NCBI RefSeq assembly: GCF_008085915.1
Contig: NZ_VSJK01000001.1
Coordinates: 248,001 to 312,000 of the forward strand
Source: Oceaniovalibus sp. ACAM 378
Lineage (GTDB): Bacteria; Pseudomonadota; Alphaproteobacteria; Rhodobacterales; Rhodobacteraceae
DNA: 64,000 bases
Direction: 5' to 3'
Shown: piece after piece, positions 16,458 through 24,607 of the stretch
Layout: every line of letters begins with the position of its first letter
How positions within the stretch are numbered: position 1 is the stretch's first letter
The notes under the pieces: model-generated
Databases searched by the model: none
The model's input: the letters and a program-made list of their open reading frames with translations, nothing else
Told to the model about the DNA's origin: nothing
Position numbers and translations under genes: made by a program

Positions 16458-17826
16458 CGATCTGAACCACTGGTCGAAACGCGCGGCGGATTGGGCGACG
16501 GCCTATCACGCCGGGCTGCGTGATCGACCCGTGCGCCCGGACGTGACCCCAGGCGCGGTGGCGGCGCAACTGCCCGCCGCCGCCCCCGAGCACGCCGAGC
16601 CGATGGAAACCATATTCGCCGATTTCGAAGCGATCGTGCCGGGTGCCACGACTCATTGGCAACATCCCCGGTTTTTCGCCTATTTCCCCGCCAACGCCAG
16701 CCCGGCCTCAATGCTGGCCGAACAACTGGCCAATGCGATGGCCGGGCAAGGCATGTTGTGGCAGACCGCCCCCGCCGCGACCGAGATCGAGGGCGTGATG
16801 GTCGTCTGGCTGCGCGATGCCATGGGCCTGCCTTCGGCGATGACCGGCACGATCCACGACAGCGCCACCACGGCGACCCTGTCGGCGGTGCTGACCATGC
16901 GGGAAACCGCGCTGGCGTTCCGAAGCAACGTCACTGGACTGTCGGTGCAGCCCCGCCTGCGGCTTTATGCCAGCGAGCAGACCCATTCATCAGTGGACAA
17001 GGCGGTGCGGATCGCCGGCATCGGGCAGGACAATCTGGTCAAGGTGGCGCTTGATAGCCGCTTTGCCATGGACCCCGCCGCACTTGACGCCGCGATCCGC
17101 GCCGATCTTGACGCCGGGCATCTGCCTTGTGGCGTGGTGCTGTGCGTCGGCGGCACGTCGATCGGCGCAAGTGATCCGATCGCCGCCTGTATCGCCGTTG
17201 CCAAATCGCACGAACTCCCGGTTCATGTGGATGCCGCATGGGCCGGATCAGCGATGATCTGCCCCGAATTCCGCCCCCTGTGGCAAGGGATCGAAGGCGC
17301 CGACAGCATCGTGTTCAACCCGCACAAATGGCTTGGGGCACAGTTCGACTGTGCGGTGCAGTTTCTGGCCGATCCCACGGCGCAGCTGCGAACGCTGACG
17401 ATCAAGCCGGACTATCTTTTGACCACAGGCGGTCCGGTCACCGATTACAGCGACTGGACCGTGCCGCTTGGCCGCCGGTTTCGCGCGTTGAAGCTGTGGT
17501 TCACCCTGCGCGCCTATGGGTTGGACGGGTTGCGCAACCGGATCCGCAATCATGTGGAATGGGCCGGAGAGCTGGCCGATGTGATCGCGGAATTGCCGGG
17601 GCTGGAGATCACAACGCCGCCTGCCCTGTCCCTGTTTACCTTTGCCGCCCGCGACGATGCAGCCACGCAATCCCTGCTGGAACGGATCAACGCGGACGGA
17701 CGGATATATCTGACCCAGACGCGCCACCTTGGGCGGTATGTGATCCGCGTGCAGGTCGGGCAGTTCGACTGCACCCGCGACGATGTGATGATGGTCGCGG
17801 AAGTGGTCCGGGAACTATCGGCATGA
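16447..17826 (+). CDS. PLP-dependent decarboxylase (aromatic-L-amino-acid decarboxylase type)
   Basis: A 459-residue group II PLP decarboxylase. The cofactor-binding histidine region is EQTHSSVDKA near 177-186. The aspartate that contacts the PLP nitrogen is in HVDAAWAGSA near 259-268. The Schiff-base lysine is in FNPHKWLGAQFD near 285-300. The PHKW form and overall length fit aromatic-amino-acid or tyrosine/DOPA-type decarboxylases, but substrate choice cannot be read from sequence. An AAGGA ribosome site lies inside the upstream gene, with which it overlaps by 11 bases. The TPM gene starts on its stop codon. Confidence 0.92.
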   Translation: MNHDDLNHWSKRAADWATAYHAGLRDRPVRPDVTPGAVAAQLPAAAPEHAEPMETIFADFEAIVPGATTHWQHPRFFAYFPANASPASMLAEQLANAMAGQGMLWQTAPAATEIEGVMVVWLRDAMGLPSAMTGTIHDSATTATLSAVLTMRETALAFRSNVTGLSVQPRLRLYASEQTHSSVDKAVRIAGIGQDNLVKVALDSRFAMDPAALDAAIRADLDAGHLPCGVVLCVGGTSIGASDPIAACIAVAKSHELPVHVDAAWAGSAMICPEFRPLWQGIEGADSIVFNPHKWLGAQFDCAVQFLADPTAQLRTLTIKPDYLLTTGGPVTDYSDWTVPLGRRFRALKLWFTLRAYGLDGLRNRIRNHVEWAGELADVIAELPGLEITTPPALSLFTFAARDDAATQSLLERINADGRIYLTQTRHLGRYVIRVQVGQFDCTRDDVMMVAEVVRELSA

Positions 17827-18662
17827 TCCGACATCTGCGCGTCGCTCTGGCCTGCCTGAGCCTAATTTTTGCCACGGCAACCCTCGCGCAGGACTTTCCG
17901 CCACCGATCAGCCCGTTTGTCAACGATTTCGCCGATCTTCTGTCGGACGAAGACGAGGCGGCGCTGACTTCACGGCTGAAACTCCTGCGCGACGACGCCG
18001 GTGTGGAAATGACGCTGGTGACGATCCTGCGCCGTGCCGATTACGGCAAGTCCGACAGCATCGAGAGCTTTGCCACCGGACTGGTCAACAACTGGGGGAT
18101 CGGAGATGCCTCGCGCAACGACGGCATTCTAGTGCTGGTGGCACGAGAAGACCGGGAAATGCGGATCGAACTGGGAACGGGGTACGATGGCACATGGAAT
18201 CGCGCCGCCCTGTTGGTGATCGAGGATTATTTTCTACCGTCATTTCGCGCTGACAACTATGCCCGTGGTATCCTGACCGGGATGGATCAGACCATCGCAA
18301 GCATCGCCCGCCGCTTTATTGACGGTGATCAGGCTGAAACCGCCGACGATGAGGACAATTCACTGGTAATTTTTGCTGCGGTCATCGGGCTTATCGCGCT
18401 GCTGATTGCGCGACGTCGGCTGAGTGACTGGTTCACCGGATTTCGGGCCTGCCCGAGCTGCGGCAGGCGCGGTCTAAGGGCCAGCCGCGAAGTTACACGT
18501 GAGGCTACAGAAGAAGAAATCGGACAAGGTCTGCGCACTGTTAATTGCGCCTACTGCGAATACAGCGACCATTCGTCTTATACGATCACCCAGAAATCTT
18601 CAGATGACTCGTCGTTCGGGGGTGGCAGTTCGTCGGGGGGTGGCGCCTCGGGCCGATGGTGA
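17823..18662 (+). CDS. TPM-domain membrane protein
   Basis: A 279-residue protein with an N-terminal signal peptide (cleavage likely after ATLAQ), then a TPM domain (FVNDFADLLSDEDEAALTSRL ... RNDGILVLVAREDREMRIELGTG, about residues 28-150). One membrane helix lies near 180-200 (FAAVIGLIALLIARR). After it come two CxxC pairs (CPSCGRRG and CAYCEY) that could bind zinc, and a Gly/Ser-rich tail. TPM proteins are implicated in photosystem II repair in plants and in envelope processes in bacteria. The ATG at 17823 overlaps the decarboxylase stop (ATGA). Confidence 0.88.
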   Translation: MIRHLRVALACLSLIFATATLAQDFPPPISPFVNDFADLLSDEDEAALTSRLKLLRDDAGVEMTLVTILRRADYGKSDSIESFATGLVNNWGIGDASRNDGILVLVAREDREMRIELGTGYDGTWNRAALLVIEDYFLPSFRADNYARGILTGMDQTIASIARRFIDGDQAETADDEDNSLVIFAAVIGLIALLIARRRLSDWFTGFRACPSCGRRGLRASREVTREATEEEIGQGLRTVNCAYCEYSDHSSYTITQKSSDDSSFGGGSSSGGGASGRW

Positions 18663-18673
18663 CCCGAGGCGCC
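18642..18673. terminator. hairpin spanning the TPM stop codon, between convergent genes
   Basis: GGCGCCTCGGG (18642-18652) pairs perfectly with CCCGAGGCGCC (18663-18673) around a 10-base loop that contains the TGA of the TPM gene. It sits between two convergent genes, 14 bases before the end of the beta-barrel gene. There is no T-run, so termination strength is uncertain. Confidence 0.5.
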
Positions 18674-18686
18674 AGTATTCATTCGA

Positions 18687-19280
18687 TCAGAAACGGTAGT
18701 TGACGTTAACGCCAACAGTCGTCGCATCCAGATCAAGACCGGTGCCGTCGAAGTTGTCGAACTTGTTATAGTTGACTTCGCCACCGACGGTGACGCTGTC
18801 TGTCAGCAGGTAATCAAACCCGGCGCCAACCAGATATCCGGTGTCGTTCGCGCTGACACCAGCGACTTCGCCGTCTGCATAGGCCGCACCCAGCGTACCA
18901 TAGACCAGCGTACGGCCGGCGTCATAGCCCGCCTTCATCTTGAGCGTGGTCAGGCTGTCGATTTGGCCATTGCCGCTGTCGAAATCCAGGTTGGCTGCGT
19001 TCAGCCCAAGTTCGCCACCAAGAACAAAGGTGCCGAAATCATACAGGTATCCGGCTTGCAGGCCGCCTACGGCGCCGCTTCCATCTTCGTCTCCGCCCAG
19101 GTTACCATAACCGATGTTGGCACCAACGTATCCGCCGGTCCAGTCGGTGCCGGTGAAGGCAGGGGCGATCTGGGGTGCGGGCTGGATGTAGGGCTCAGTG
19201 ACGACGGGTGCCAGGTTACCGGCAAGAACCGGAAGGGCAATCAGGCTGGCGGCGGCGGTTGCAAATGCAAGGGTCTTCAT
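18687..19280 (-). CDS. outer membrane beta-barrel protein
   Basis: A 197-residue secreted protein with a clear signal peptide (MKTLAFATAAASLIALPVLAGN), a Pro-rich linker and an eight-strand-type beta-barrel. It has alternating Gly/aromatic strands such as GYVGANIGYGNLGG and LQAGYLYDFGTFVLGGELG, and ends with a C-terminal aromatic residue (VNVNYRF) typical of barrel insertion. It belongs to the general opacity/Omp25-like porin group. A ribosome site GGAG lies eight bases before the ATG and TATAAT lies at 19296-19301, though the latter is unusually close to the start. Confidence 0.88.
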   Translation of the reverse strand: MKTLAFATAAASLIALPVLAGNLAPVVTEPYIQPAPQIAPAFTGTDWTGGYVGANIGYGNLGGDEDGSGAVGGLQAGYLYDFGTFVLGGELGLNAANLDFDSGNGQIDSLTTLKMKAGYDAGRTLVYGTLGAAYADGEVAGVSANDTGYLVGAGFDYLLTDSVTVGGEVNYNKFDNFDGTGLDLDATTVGVNVNYRF

Positions 19281-19534
19281 TTTGTCTGCTCCATAATTAT
19301 AGGCACCGGGCGTTCTCCGGCGTCTCGGTTAGATAAGCCCCCAAGAGCGGAATTGTTCCCCCTTCACCAATCACGGTTTCGAGTGTTTCAGATCCCTGCG
19401 ACTTTCCGCCCACAAAAGTGGGGAAATTCGGCGGTGTTTGGCCCGTCCGCGCGTTTGGAAACTGTAACGCAACGTCATCAAAGGGTTTTTCAGGGCCCGA
19501 CCAGTTTTTAAAGCACGGTGGAATCAGCGGTCCG

Positions 19535-20653
19535 TCAATAAGGCCCGTCCTCCAGAACGCCATCGGCGGACATCTGGGCGTACAGCAACCCTTCGCGCAG
19601 ACCCCGGTCGGCGACGGACAGACGATTCGTCGGCCAGATTCGCAGCAAGGCCTGAAGGATCGCAGCGCCCGACATGATCAGCGCATGACGGTCGCGTCCG
19701 ATCCGCGGGTCAGTGCGCCGCCCCTCCGGGCCCAGGACCAGATATTCGCGGATGACCTTGTCAATCTGCCCCGAGGTCATGCGCAATCCGTCCACCCGGT
19801 TGCGATCATAGCGTTTCAGCCCAAGGTGAGACGCGGCAACCGTCGTCACCGTCCCCGAGGTGCCGATGATCTGAAAGCCGTCGATTTTCTGCTTCAATGC
19901 ATAGGGCGAGAAATCCAAAAGGTTCTCTTCGAAGAACCAGCTCATCAAGGCAAAGCGTGCCGCGTCGGATTTAACATCGTCGAACTGATCACGCAGGGTG
20001 GCGACACCCAAAGGCACCGAGATCCAGTCGACAACCCGTGCAGCGGCAAAGGGCGAGGCCCGATCAGGCGCAAACCCGGAATGCAGCCGCATGATCGACT
20101 TGGGCCTTTCGATCTTCGGAACACGGGACAGATCGATCCAGACCAGTTCGGTGGAACCGCCACCGATGTCGACCACCAGCAGTTGCTCGGTCATCGTGCT
20201 GACCAGCGGCGCACAGGAAATCACCGCAAGCCGCGCCTCTTCCTCGGGCTGGATGATTTCCAGCGGCAGACCGGTTTCGCGTTTCACATAGGAAATGAAA
20301 TCCGCGGCATTGGTGGCGCGCCGACACGCCTCGGTGGCGATAAGGCGCATGTTGGTCACGCGATGTTTGTTCAGCTTTTTGCCGCAGATACGCAGCGCCT
20401 GAACCGTACGGGCCATCGACGCGCGCGACAGCCGGCCAGACGATTCAAGCCCCGCGCCCAGTTGCACGGATTTCGAAAAGCTGTCGACCACATGAAACTG
20501 TGTGCCCCTGGGTTGGGCAATCAGCATGCGACAGCTGTTTGTTCCCAGATCCAGAGCTGCATAAAGCGCAGCGGGATCGGGTCTTGCGGTGCGCGGCGGC
20601 TCGACCGGCATGGGGAACCTGCCCGCACCATTGGGACGCAGGGGCGCCATCAT
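19535..20653 (-). CDS. Ppx/GppA family phosphatase
   Basis: A 372-residue ASKHA-fold exopolyphosphatase/guanosine pentaphosphatase relative. It has ALDLGTNSCRMLIAQP near 30-46, the phosphate-2 loop VVDIGGGSTELVWI near 154-167 and IIGTSGTVTTVAASHLG near 255. It may hydrolyse polyphosphate or pppGpp. The start at 20653 is chosen because GGAGGG (20658-20663) lies four bases upstream of that ATG, while the longer frame at 20665 would contain its own ribosome site. It is divergent from the corrinoid operon. The rlmE gene often found beside ppx in this group is not here. Confidence 0.92.
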   Translation of the reverse strand: MMAPLRPNGAGRFPMPVEPPRTARPDPAALYAALDLGTNSCRMLIAQPRGTQFHVVDSFSKSVQLGAGLESSGRLSRASMARTVQALRICGKKLNKHRVTNMRLIATEACRRATNAADFISYVKRETGLPLEIIQPEEEARLAVISCAPLVSTMTEQLLVVDIGGGSTELVWIDLSRVPKIERPKSIMRLHSGFAPDRASPFAAARVVDWISVPLGVATLRDQFDDVKSDAARFALMSWFFEENLLDFSPYALKQKIDGFQIIGTSGTVTTVAASHLGLKRYDRNRVDGLRMTSGQIDKVIREYLVLGPEGRRTDPRIGRDRHALIMSGAAILQALLRIWPTNRLSVADRGLREGLLYAQMSADGVLEDGPY

Positions 20654-20747
20654 GTCGCCCTCCATTAGGTTACTTCATACCTAACTGTCGGGACAGTTCC
20701 GCGCAAGATGCGCGTCGCGGCGGCCTCATGATGATACTGAGAACTTT

Positions 20748-20834
20748 GGGGATTCTCCCCTGTGGTCACGCGCCCGGTGACAGGATAGAAAGCGCATCAA
20801 TTCGGTGCCCATCTGCCACAGCCAGACCGCACCG
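20748..20834 (+). promoter_or_regulatory. structured leader upstream of the corrinoid/folate operon (tentative)
   Basis: Three simple stems follow each other: GGGGA/TCCCC (20748-20760, loop TTC), GTCAC/GTGAC (20765-20781, seven-base loop) and CGGTGC/GCACCG (20803-20834). They end 44 bases before the first gene. No conserved core of a cobalamin, SAM, SAH or THF riboswitch could be matched by eye. It could be a regulatory RNA or merely G+C-rich DNA. Confidence 0.3.
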
Positions 20835-20878
20835 CGCATCCCGCCTTTTCAGGCTGAAAACGACCACCCGGAGGCAAT

Positions 20879-21175
20879 ATGGCCGAAGTTACCATCGTCT
20901 ATTGGCGCGATATTCCAGCACAGGTCATCGTTGGCCGAGGCCGCCGCGCCGCCAAGGTGCAACTGCCTGAACGGTTTGAACAGGCCATCGACCGCGCCGC
21001 GATGAAGTCGGGCGCCCGGGGAACCGACGATTATCTGGCCGAATGGCGCAAGAGCGCGCCGGTGCATGTCGAAGGTGACGATACAGAGGTCGCAAACGCC
21101 GAAGCGTCGCGGCTGGAAGCAGAATACGACGCGGTGAGGATCAGGGAACTGATCGAAAACCACGGCCGGGCATGA
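20879..21175 (+). CDS. virulence factor family small protein
   Basis: A 98-residue soluble protein of the small 'virulence factor' family (a name from annotation, not function). Family features are TIVYWRDIPAQVIVGRGRR near the start and LPERFEQAIDRAAMKSGARGTDDYLAEWRK in the middle. A GGAGG four bases before the ATG supports the start. In alphaproteobacteria it heads clusters with MTHFR-like, HAD, methyltetrahydrofolate methyltransferase and corrinoid reactivase genes, as here. A helper role in that pathway is inferred. Confidence 0.85.
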   Translation: MAEVTIVYWRDIPAQVIVGRGRRAAKVQLPERFEQAIDRAAMKSGARGTDDYLAEWRKSAPVHVEGDDTEVANAEASRLEAEYDAVRIRELIENHGRA

Positions 21176-21230
21176 CCCCGGCCGGATTATGGCTCCGGGC
21201 GTGACTTTGGCCGGAATATGGGAGGCCGCG

Positions 21231-22151
21231 ATGTCGTTGTTGAATTTCCGCCGCAAGAACGCTCCGAAACCGACGGCAGGGACCGAGGCTTTCCTTGAGG
21301 GATACTCGATCGAGGTGATGCCGCGCACGGCTGAAAAGATCGCGGATTTCCGCGCCCTGCTCCCCTTGGGCACCCGGGTCTATATCGCCCATATCGACGG
21401 CACACCAATTGGCGAAATGGTGGCGACCGCCCGCCGTCTGGCGCGCGACGGATTTGTCGTCATGCCGCATTTTCCGGCCCGTATCATCGCTGACAAGGCG
21501 ACCCTGACCGACTGGATCGCACGGTATAAAGGCGAGGCGGGTGTGGATCAGGCGCTGTTGCTGGGCGGCGGCGTGGCACAACCGGTTGGCGACTATCATT
21601 CCTCCATGCAACTGATTGAAAGCGGCGCTTTCGACGGCTTTACCCGTTTGCATGTCGCGGGCCACCCCGAAGGCAACCGCGATATCGACCCCGACGGCAG
21701 CATGAAGAACGTCGAACAGGCCCTTGTCTGGAAACAGAAATTCTCGCAACGCACCGATGCAAAGATGGCGCTGACAACGCAGTTCTGCTTTGAGTCCGCC
21801 CCGGTGATTTCATGGGCCACTGCGATCAAGGATGCGGGCATCGACCTGCCGATTCACATCGGCGTTGCCGGTCCGGCGAAACTTCAGACATTGATCCGGT
21901 TCGCCATCACCTGCGGCGTCGGCCCATCGCTGCGGGTGCTTCAGAAACGCGCGATGGACGTTACCAAACTGTTGCTGCCATATGAGCCGACTGATTTCAT
22001 CGCCGATCTGGCGGCACACAAGGCGGCGACCCCCGGATTCAACATCGAACAGGTGCATTTCTTCCCGTTGGGCGGAATAATGGCCAGCGCCAATTGGGCC
22101 CGAACCCATGGCGGCATTCACGGTATACCCGCACAGACAATGGCGGGCTGA
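21231..22151 (+). CDS. methylenetetrahydrofolate reductase family protein
   Basis: A 306-residue protein of the FAD-dependent MetF superfamily, shorter and more divergent than MetF of methionine synthesis. TIM-barrel segments include MPHFPARIIADKATL near 80-94, a VDQALLLGGGVAQPVG loop near 105-120 and HVAGHPEGNRDID near 138-150. The IGVAGPAKLQTLIRFA stretch near 217 is characteristic of this branch. It probably interconverts methyl- and methylene-tetrahydrofolate for the corrinoid methyl transfer encoded nearby. GGGAGG five bases before the ATG at 21231 fixes the start against the longer frame at 21189. Confidence 0.88.
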   Translation: MSLLNFRRKNAPKPTAGTEAFLEGYSIEVMPRTAEKIADFRALLPLGTRVYIAHIDGTPIGEMVATARRLARDGFVVMPHFPARIIADKATLTDWIARYKGEAGVDQALLLGGGVAQPVGDYHSSMQLIESGAFDGFTRLHVAGHPEGNRDIDPDGSMKNVEQALVWKQKFSQRTDAKMALTTQFCFESAPVISWATAIKDAGIDLPIHIGVAGPAKLQTLIRFAITCGVGPSLRVLQKRAMDVTKLLLPYEPTDFIADLAAHKAATPGFNIEQVHFFPLGGIMASANWARTHGGIHGIPAQTMAG

Positions 22152-22159
22152 GGATTTTC

Positions 22160-22822
22160 ATGACACGCGCGATACTTCTGGATCTTGACGGAACGATCAT
22201 CGATTCCGATCCGCTTCATGCGGCTGTCTTCGTCGAACTGCTGGCCAAATACGGGCGGCAGGTGGACGAGGCATTTTACTTTACCGATGTTCACGGTCGC
22301 CAGAATGTCGACATCTTCACCGAACTCCTGCCCGGCGAAGACCCACAGGCCATGTCCGAGATGAAAGAGGCGATGTATCGCGCCCGTCTTGCCGCGATTG
22401 ACGCCCGCCCCATCGCCGGCCTGCCGGGGTTGCTGGATCGCGCCGCAGCCGCCGGTATCCCTGTGGGCCTTGTCACCAACGCCCCCCGCCTGAATGCCGA
22501 CGCCGTGCTTTCGGCGCTGGGACTCTCCGACAGGTTCGCCACGCTGGTGATCGGCGACGAATGTGCCCGGGGCAAGCCCGATCCGCTGCCCTATACCACC
22601 GGTCTGGCCAACCTCGGAGTGGCACCCGACCAGGCCTTTGCGGTCGAGGACAGCCCCTCGGGCATTGTCGCGGCACGGGCCGCAGGAATTTACACGCTGG
22701 GCATCATGTCCAGCCTGACGTCCGATGCGCTGATCGGCGCGGGCGCGGATGAAACGATCAGTGATTTCAACGATACCGCTGTTCAGATACAACTGGACCG
22801 CCTGACAGGAGCCGACCAATGA
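22160..22822 (+). CDS. HAD superfamily phosphatase (phosphoglycolate-phosphatase-like)
   Basis: A 220-residue HAD hydrolase with motif I LLDLDGTIIDSD (residues 6-17), motif II threonine in VGLVTNAPR near 110, motif III lysine in ARGKPDPLPY near 140 and motif IV EDSPSGIVAARAAG near 165. A helical cap follows motif I, as in the phosphoglycolate phosphatase group. The substrate is unknown. The start follows a GAGG site, and its stop overlaps the methyltransferase start (ATGA), placing it firmly inside the corrinoid operon. Confidence 0.9.
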   Translation: MTRAILLDLDGTIIDSDPLHAAVFVELLAKYGRQVDEAFYFTDVHGRQNVDIFTELLPGEDPQAMSEMKEAMYRARLAAIDARPIAGLPGLLDRAAAAGIPVGLVTNAPRLNADAVLSALGLSDRFATLVIGDECARGKPDPLPYTTGLANLGVAPDQAFAVEDSPSGIVAARAAGIYTLGIMSSLTSDALIGAGADETISDFNDTAVQIQLDRLTGADQ

Positions 22823-23796
22823 CCCGCACCGTGATCGAGAGTAAATCCAAGACTGTGGTGATCGGCTTTGACGAACCGTTCTGTGTCATCGGCGAACGGA
22901 TCAATCCGACAGGGCGCAAGAAACTGGCCGCCGAACTTGAGGCCGGGGAGTTCAGCACCATCGAAAAAGACGCGCTGATGCAGGTTGCCTGTGGCGCAAT
23001 GGTGCTCGACGTGAATTCGGGCGCGGTGTTCACCAACAAGATGGCCGAAGATCCGCGATACGCAGACAACAACTTTGTCGAACCGCCGCTGATGCGCGAG
23101 ATGATCACCCGAATTCAGGCTCTGGTCGACGTGCCGCTGTGTATCGACAGCTCGGTCCCCGGTGCGTTGAAGAACGGGCTTGAGGCCGCCGAGGGCCGCC
23201 CCCTGCTGAACTCGGTCACCGGCGAGGAAGAGCGTCTGGAACTGGTCCTACCGCTGGTCAAGAAATACAATGTGCCGGTCGTGGCAATTTCCAACGACGA
23301 CACAGGCATCTCGGAAGACCCCGATGTGCGCTTTGCCGTGGCGAAAAAGATTGTCGAACGCGCCGCCGATTTCGGCATCCCCGCCCATGACATTGTCGTC
23401 GATCCGCTGGTCATGCCGATTGGCGCCATGGGGTCTGCCGGGCAACAGGTCTGGGCACTGGTGCGCCGGTTGCGCGACGAACTGGGGGTGAACACCACCT
23501 GCGGCGCGTCCAACATCAGCTTTGGCCTGCCCCACCGCCACGGCATCAACGCCGCCTTCCTGCCCATGGCGATCACGGCAGGCATGACCAGCGCGATCAT
23601 GAATCCCCTGCGTGTGGCGGAAATGGAGGCGATCCGCGCCGCCAACTTCCTGATGAACCATGACCCGAACGGCGCCCAGTGGATCGCCTTTTCCCGCATC
23701 ATGGACGCGGTCGAATCCGGCACGTCCTTCGCCGAGGCATCGCAGGCATCTGCGGACTCGGGCGCTGGACGCGGCGGTCGCCGCCGTCGTCGATGA
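22819..23796 (+). CDS. methyltetrahydrofolate:corrinoid methyltransferase
   Basis: A 325-residue pterin-binding TIM-barrel enzyme that moves a methyl group between tetrahydrofolate and a corrinoid protein. It shows CVIGERINPTGRKKLAAEL near residues 24-42 (the pterin-binding family start), ALMQVACGAMVLDVNSGA near 53-70, PLCIDSSVPGAL near 99-110 and a late GASNISFGLPHRHG near 231-244. It resembles AcsE/MtgA-type methyltransferases and lacks the cobalamin domain of MetH. An AGGAG lies seven bases upstream. In marine alphaproteobacteria such enzymes recover methyl groups from methylated amines, but the methyl donor enzyme is not in this window. Confidence 0.92.
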   Translation: MTRTVIESKSKTVVIGFDEPFCVIGERINPTGRKKLAAELEAGEFSTIEKDALMQVACGAMVLDVNSGAVFTNKMAEDPRYADNNFVEPPLMREMITRIQALVDVPLCIDSSVPGALKNGLEAAEGRPLLNSVTGEEERLELVLPLVKKYNVPVVAISNDDTGISEDPDVRFAVAKKIVERAADFGIPAHDIVVDPLVMPIGAMGSAGQQVWALVRRLRDELGVNTTCGASNISFGLPHRHGINAAFLPMAITAGMTSAIMNPLRVAEMEAIRAANFLMNHDPNGAQWIAFSRIMDAVESGTSFAEASQASADSGAGRGGRRRRR

Positions 23797-23850
23797 TGGA
23801 GGGCGGTGGTCTGGCCCTTTGCGCCGCTCCGGGTTTGTGGTTGAGCTATC

Positions 23851-24573
23851 ATGAACGGGCCACAGCGGCCCCGGGGAGCCCCACCTTTGCCCACACCGAT
23901 GGACACGCCGCCGCTGCGCCAATCGCTGTGGCGTATGGCGTTGCGGATTCTGCTGCTGGGGGTGCTGATCTGGGGCGCGCACTGGCTGATGAGCCTTGCA
24001 ATGGATGCCGTGGCGATGCTGCCCCAGGAGGCCCAGGGCTCGGCCCGGACCGGTGTGATCCTTGCGATGCTTGCGCTTTACGCCCTGCTGATTGCGCTGC
24101 CTTTCGTTCCGGGTGTGGAAATCGGCATCGGCTTGATGATGCTGAGCGGCGCCGTAATTGCACCTGCGGTCTATCTCTGCACAGTGACCGGGCTGATGCT
24201 GGCTTATCTAGCCGGGCGGTTCCTGCCACACGCCACGCTGCGTCAATTTTTTGCCGATCTGCGGTTGCGCGGTGCCTGTCGGCTGCTGGACGAGGTCGCG
24301 CCACTGTCGCGCACCCGACGTCTGGCGCTGATACGCCGAAAATTGCCCGGGCGGCTGGGGGGCTGGGCTGTCCGGTTCCGCTATGTCTCGCTGGCGGTGC
24401 TGTTCAACATTCCCGGCAGCACGATCATCGGCGGCGGCGGCGGCATTGCGCTGATCGCGGGCATGACCGGTCTGTTCGGATGGCGCGCGATGCTGGTGAC
24501 GCTGCTGATCGCGACCGCGCCTGTTCCGCTCGCCGTCTGGCTGTTTGGCACACGCGCCATTGCCGTCCTGTGA
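23851..24573 (+). CDS. VTT-like (TVP38/TMEM64-type) membrane protein
   Basis: A 240-residue polytopic inner-membrane protein with about six hydrophobic segments. The half-helix loop PFVPGVEIGIGLMMLSG near 89-105 and the FNIPGSTIIGGGGGIALI loop near 186-203 resemble the re-entrant loops of VTT/DedA-type proteins. It lies between the methyltransferase and corrinoid reactivase genes. No ribosome site is clear; the ATG at 23851 is the earliest possible because an in-frame stop precedes it. Why a membrane protein sits in a cytosolic methyl transfer operon is unknown. Transport of a substrate or lipid scrambling are possibilities. Confidence 0.75.
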   Translation: MNGPQRPRGAPPLPTPMDTPPLRQSLWRMALRILLLGVLIWGAHWLMSLAMDAVAMLPQEAQGSARTGVILAMLALYALLIALPFVPGVEIGIGLMMLSGAVIAPAVYLCTVTGLMLAYLAGRFLPHATLRQFFADLRLRGACRLLDEVAPLSRTRRLALIRRKLPGRLGGWAVRFRYVSLAVLFNIPGSTIIGGGGGIALIAGMTGLFGWRAMLVTLLIATAPVPLAVWLFGTRAIAVL

Positions 24574-24607
24574 CCCCCTGCATTCCTTTTCACGGATCCG
24601 AAAAACC

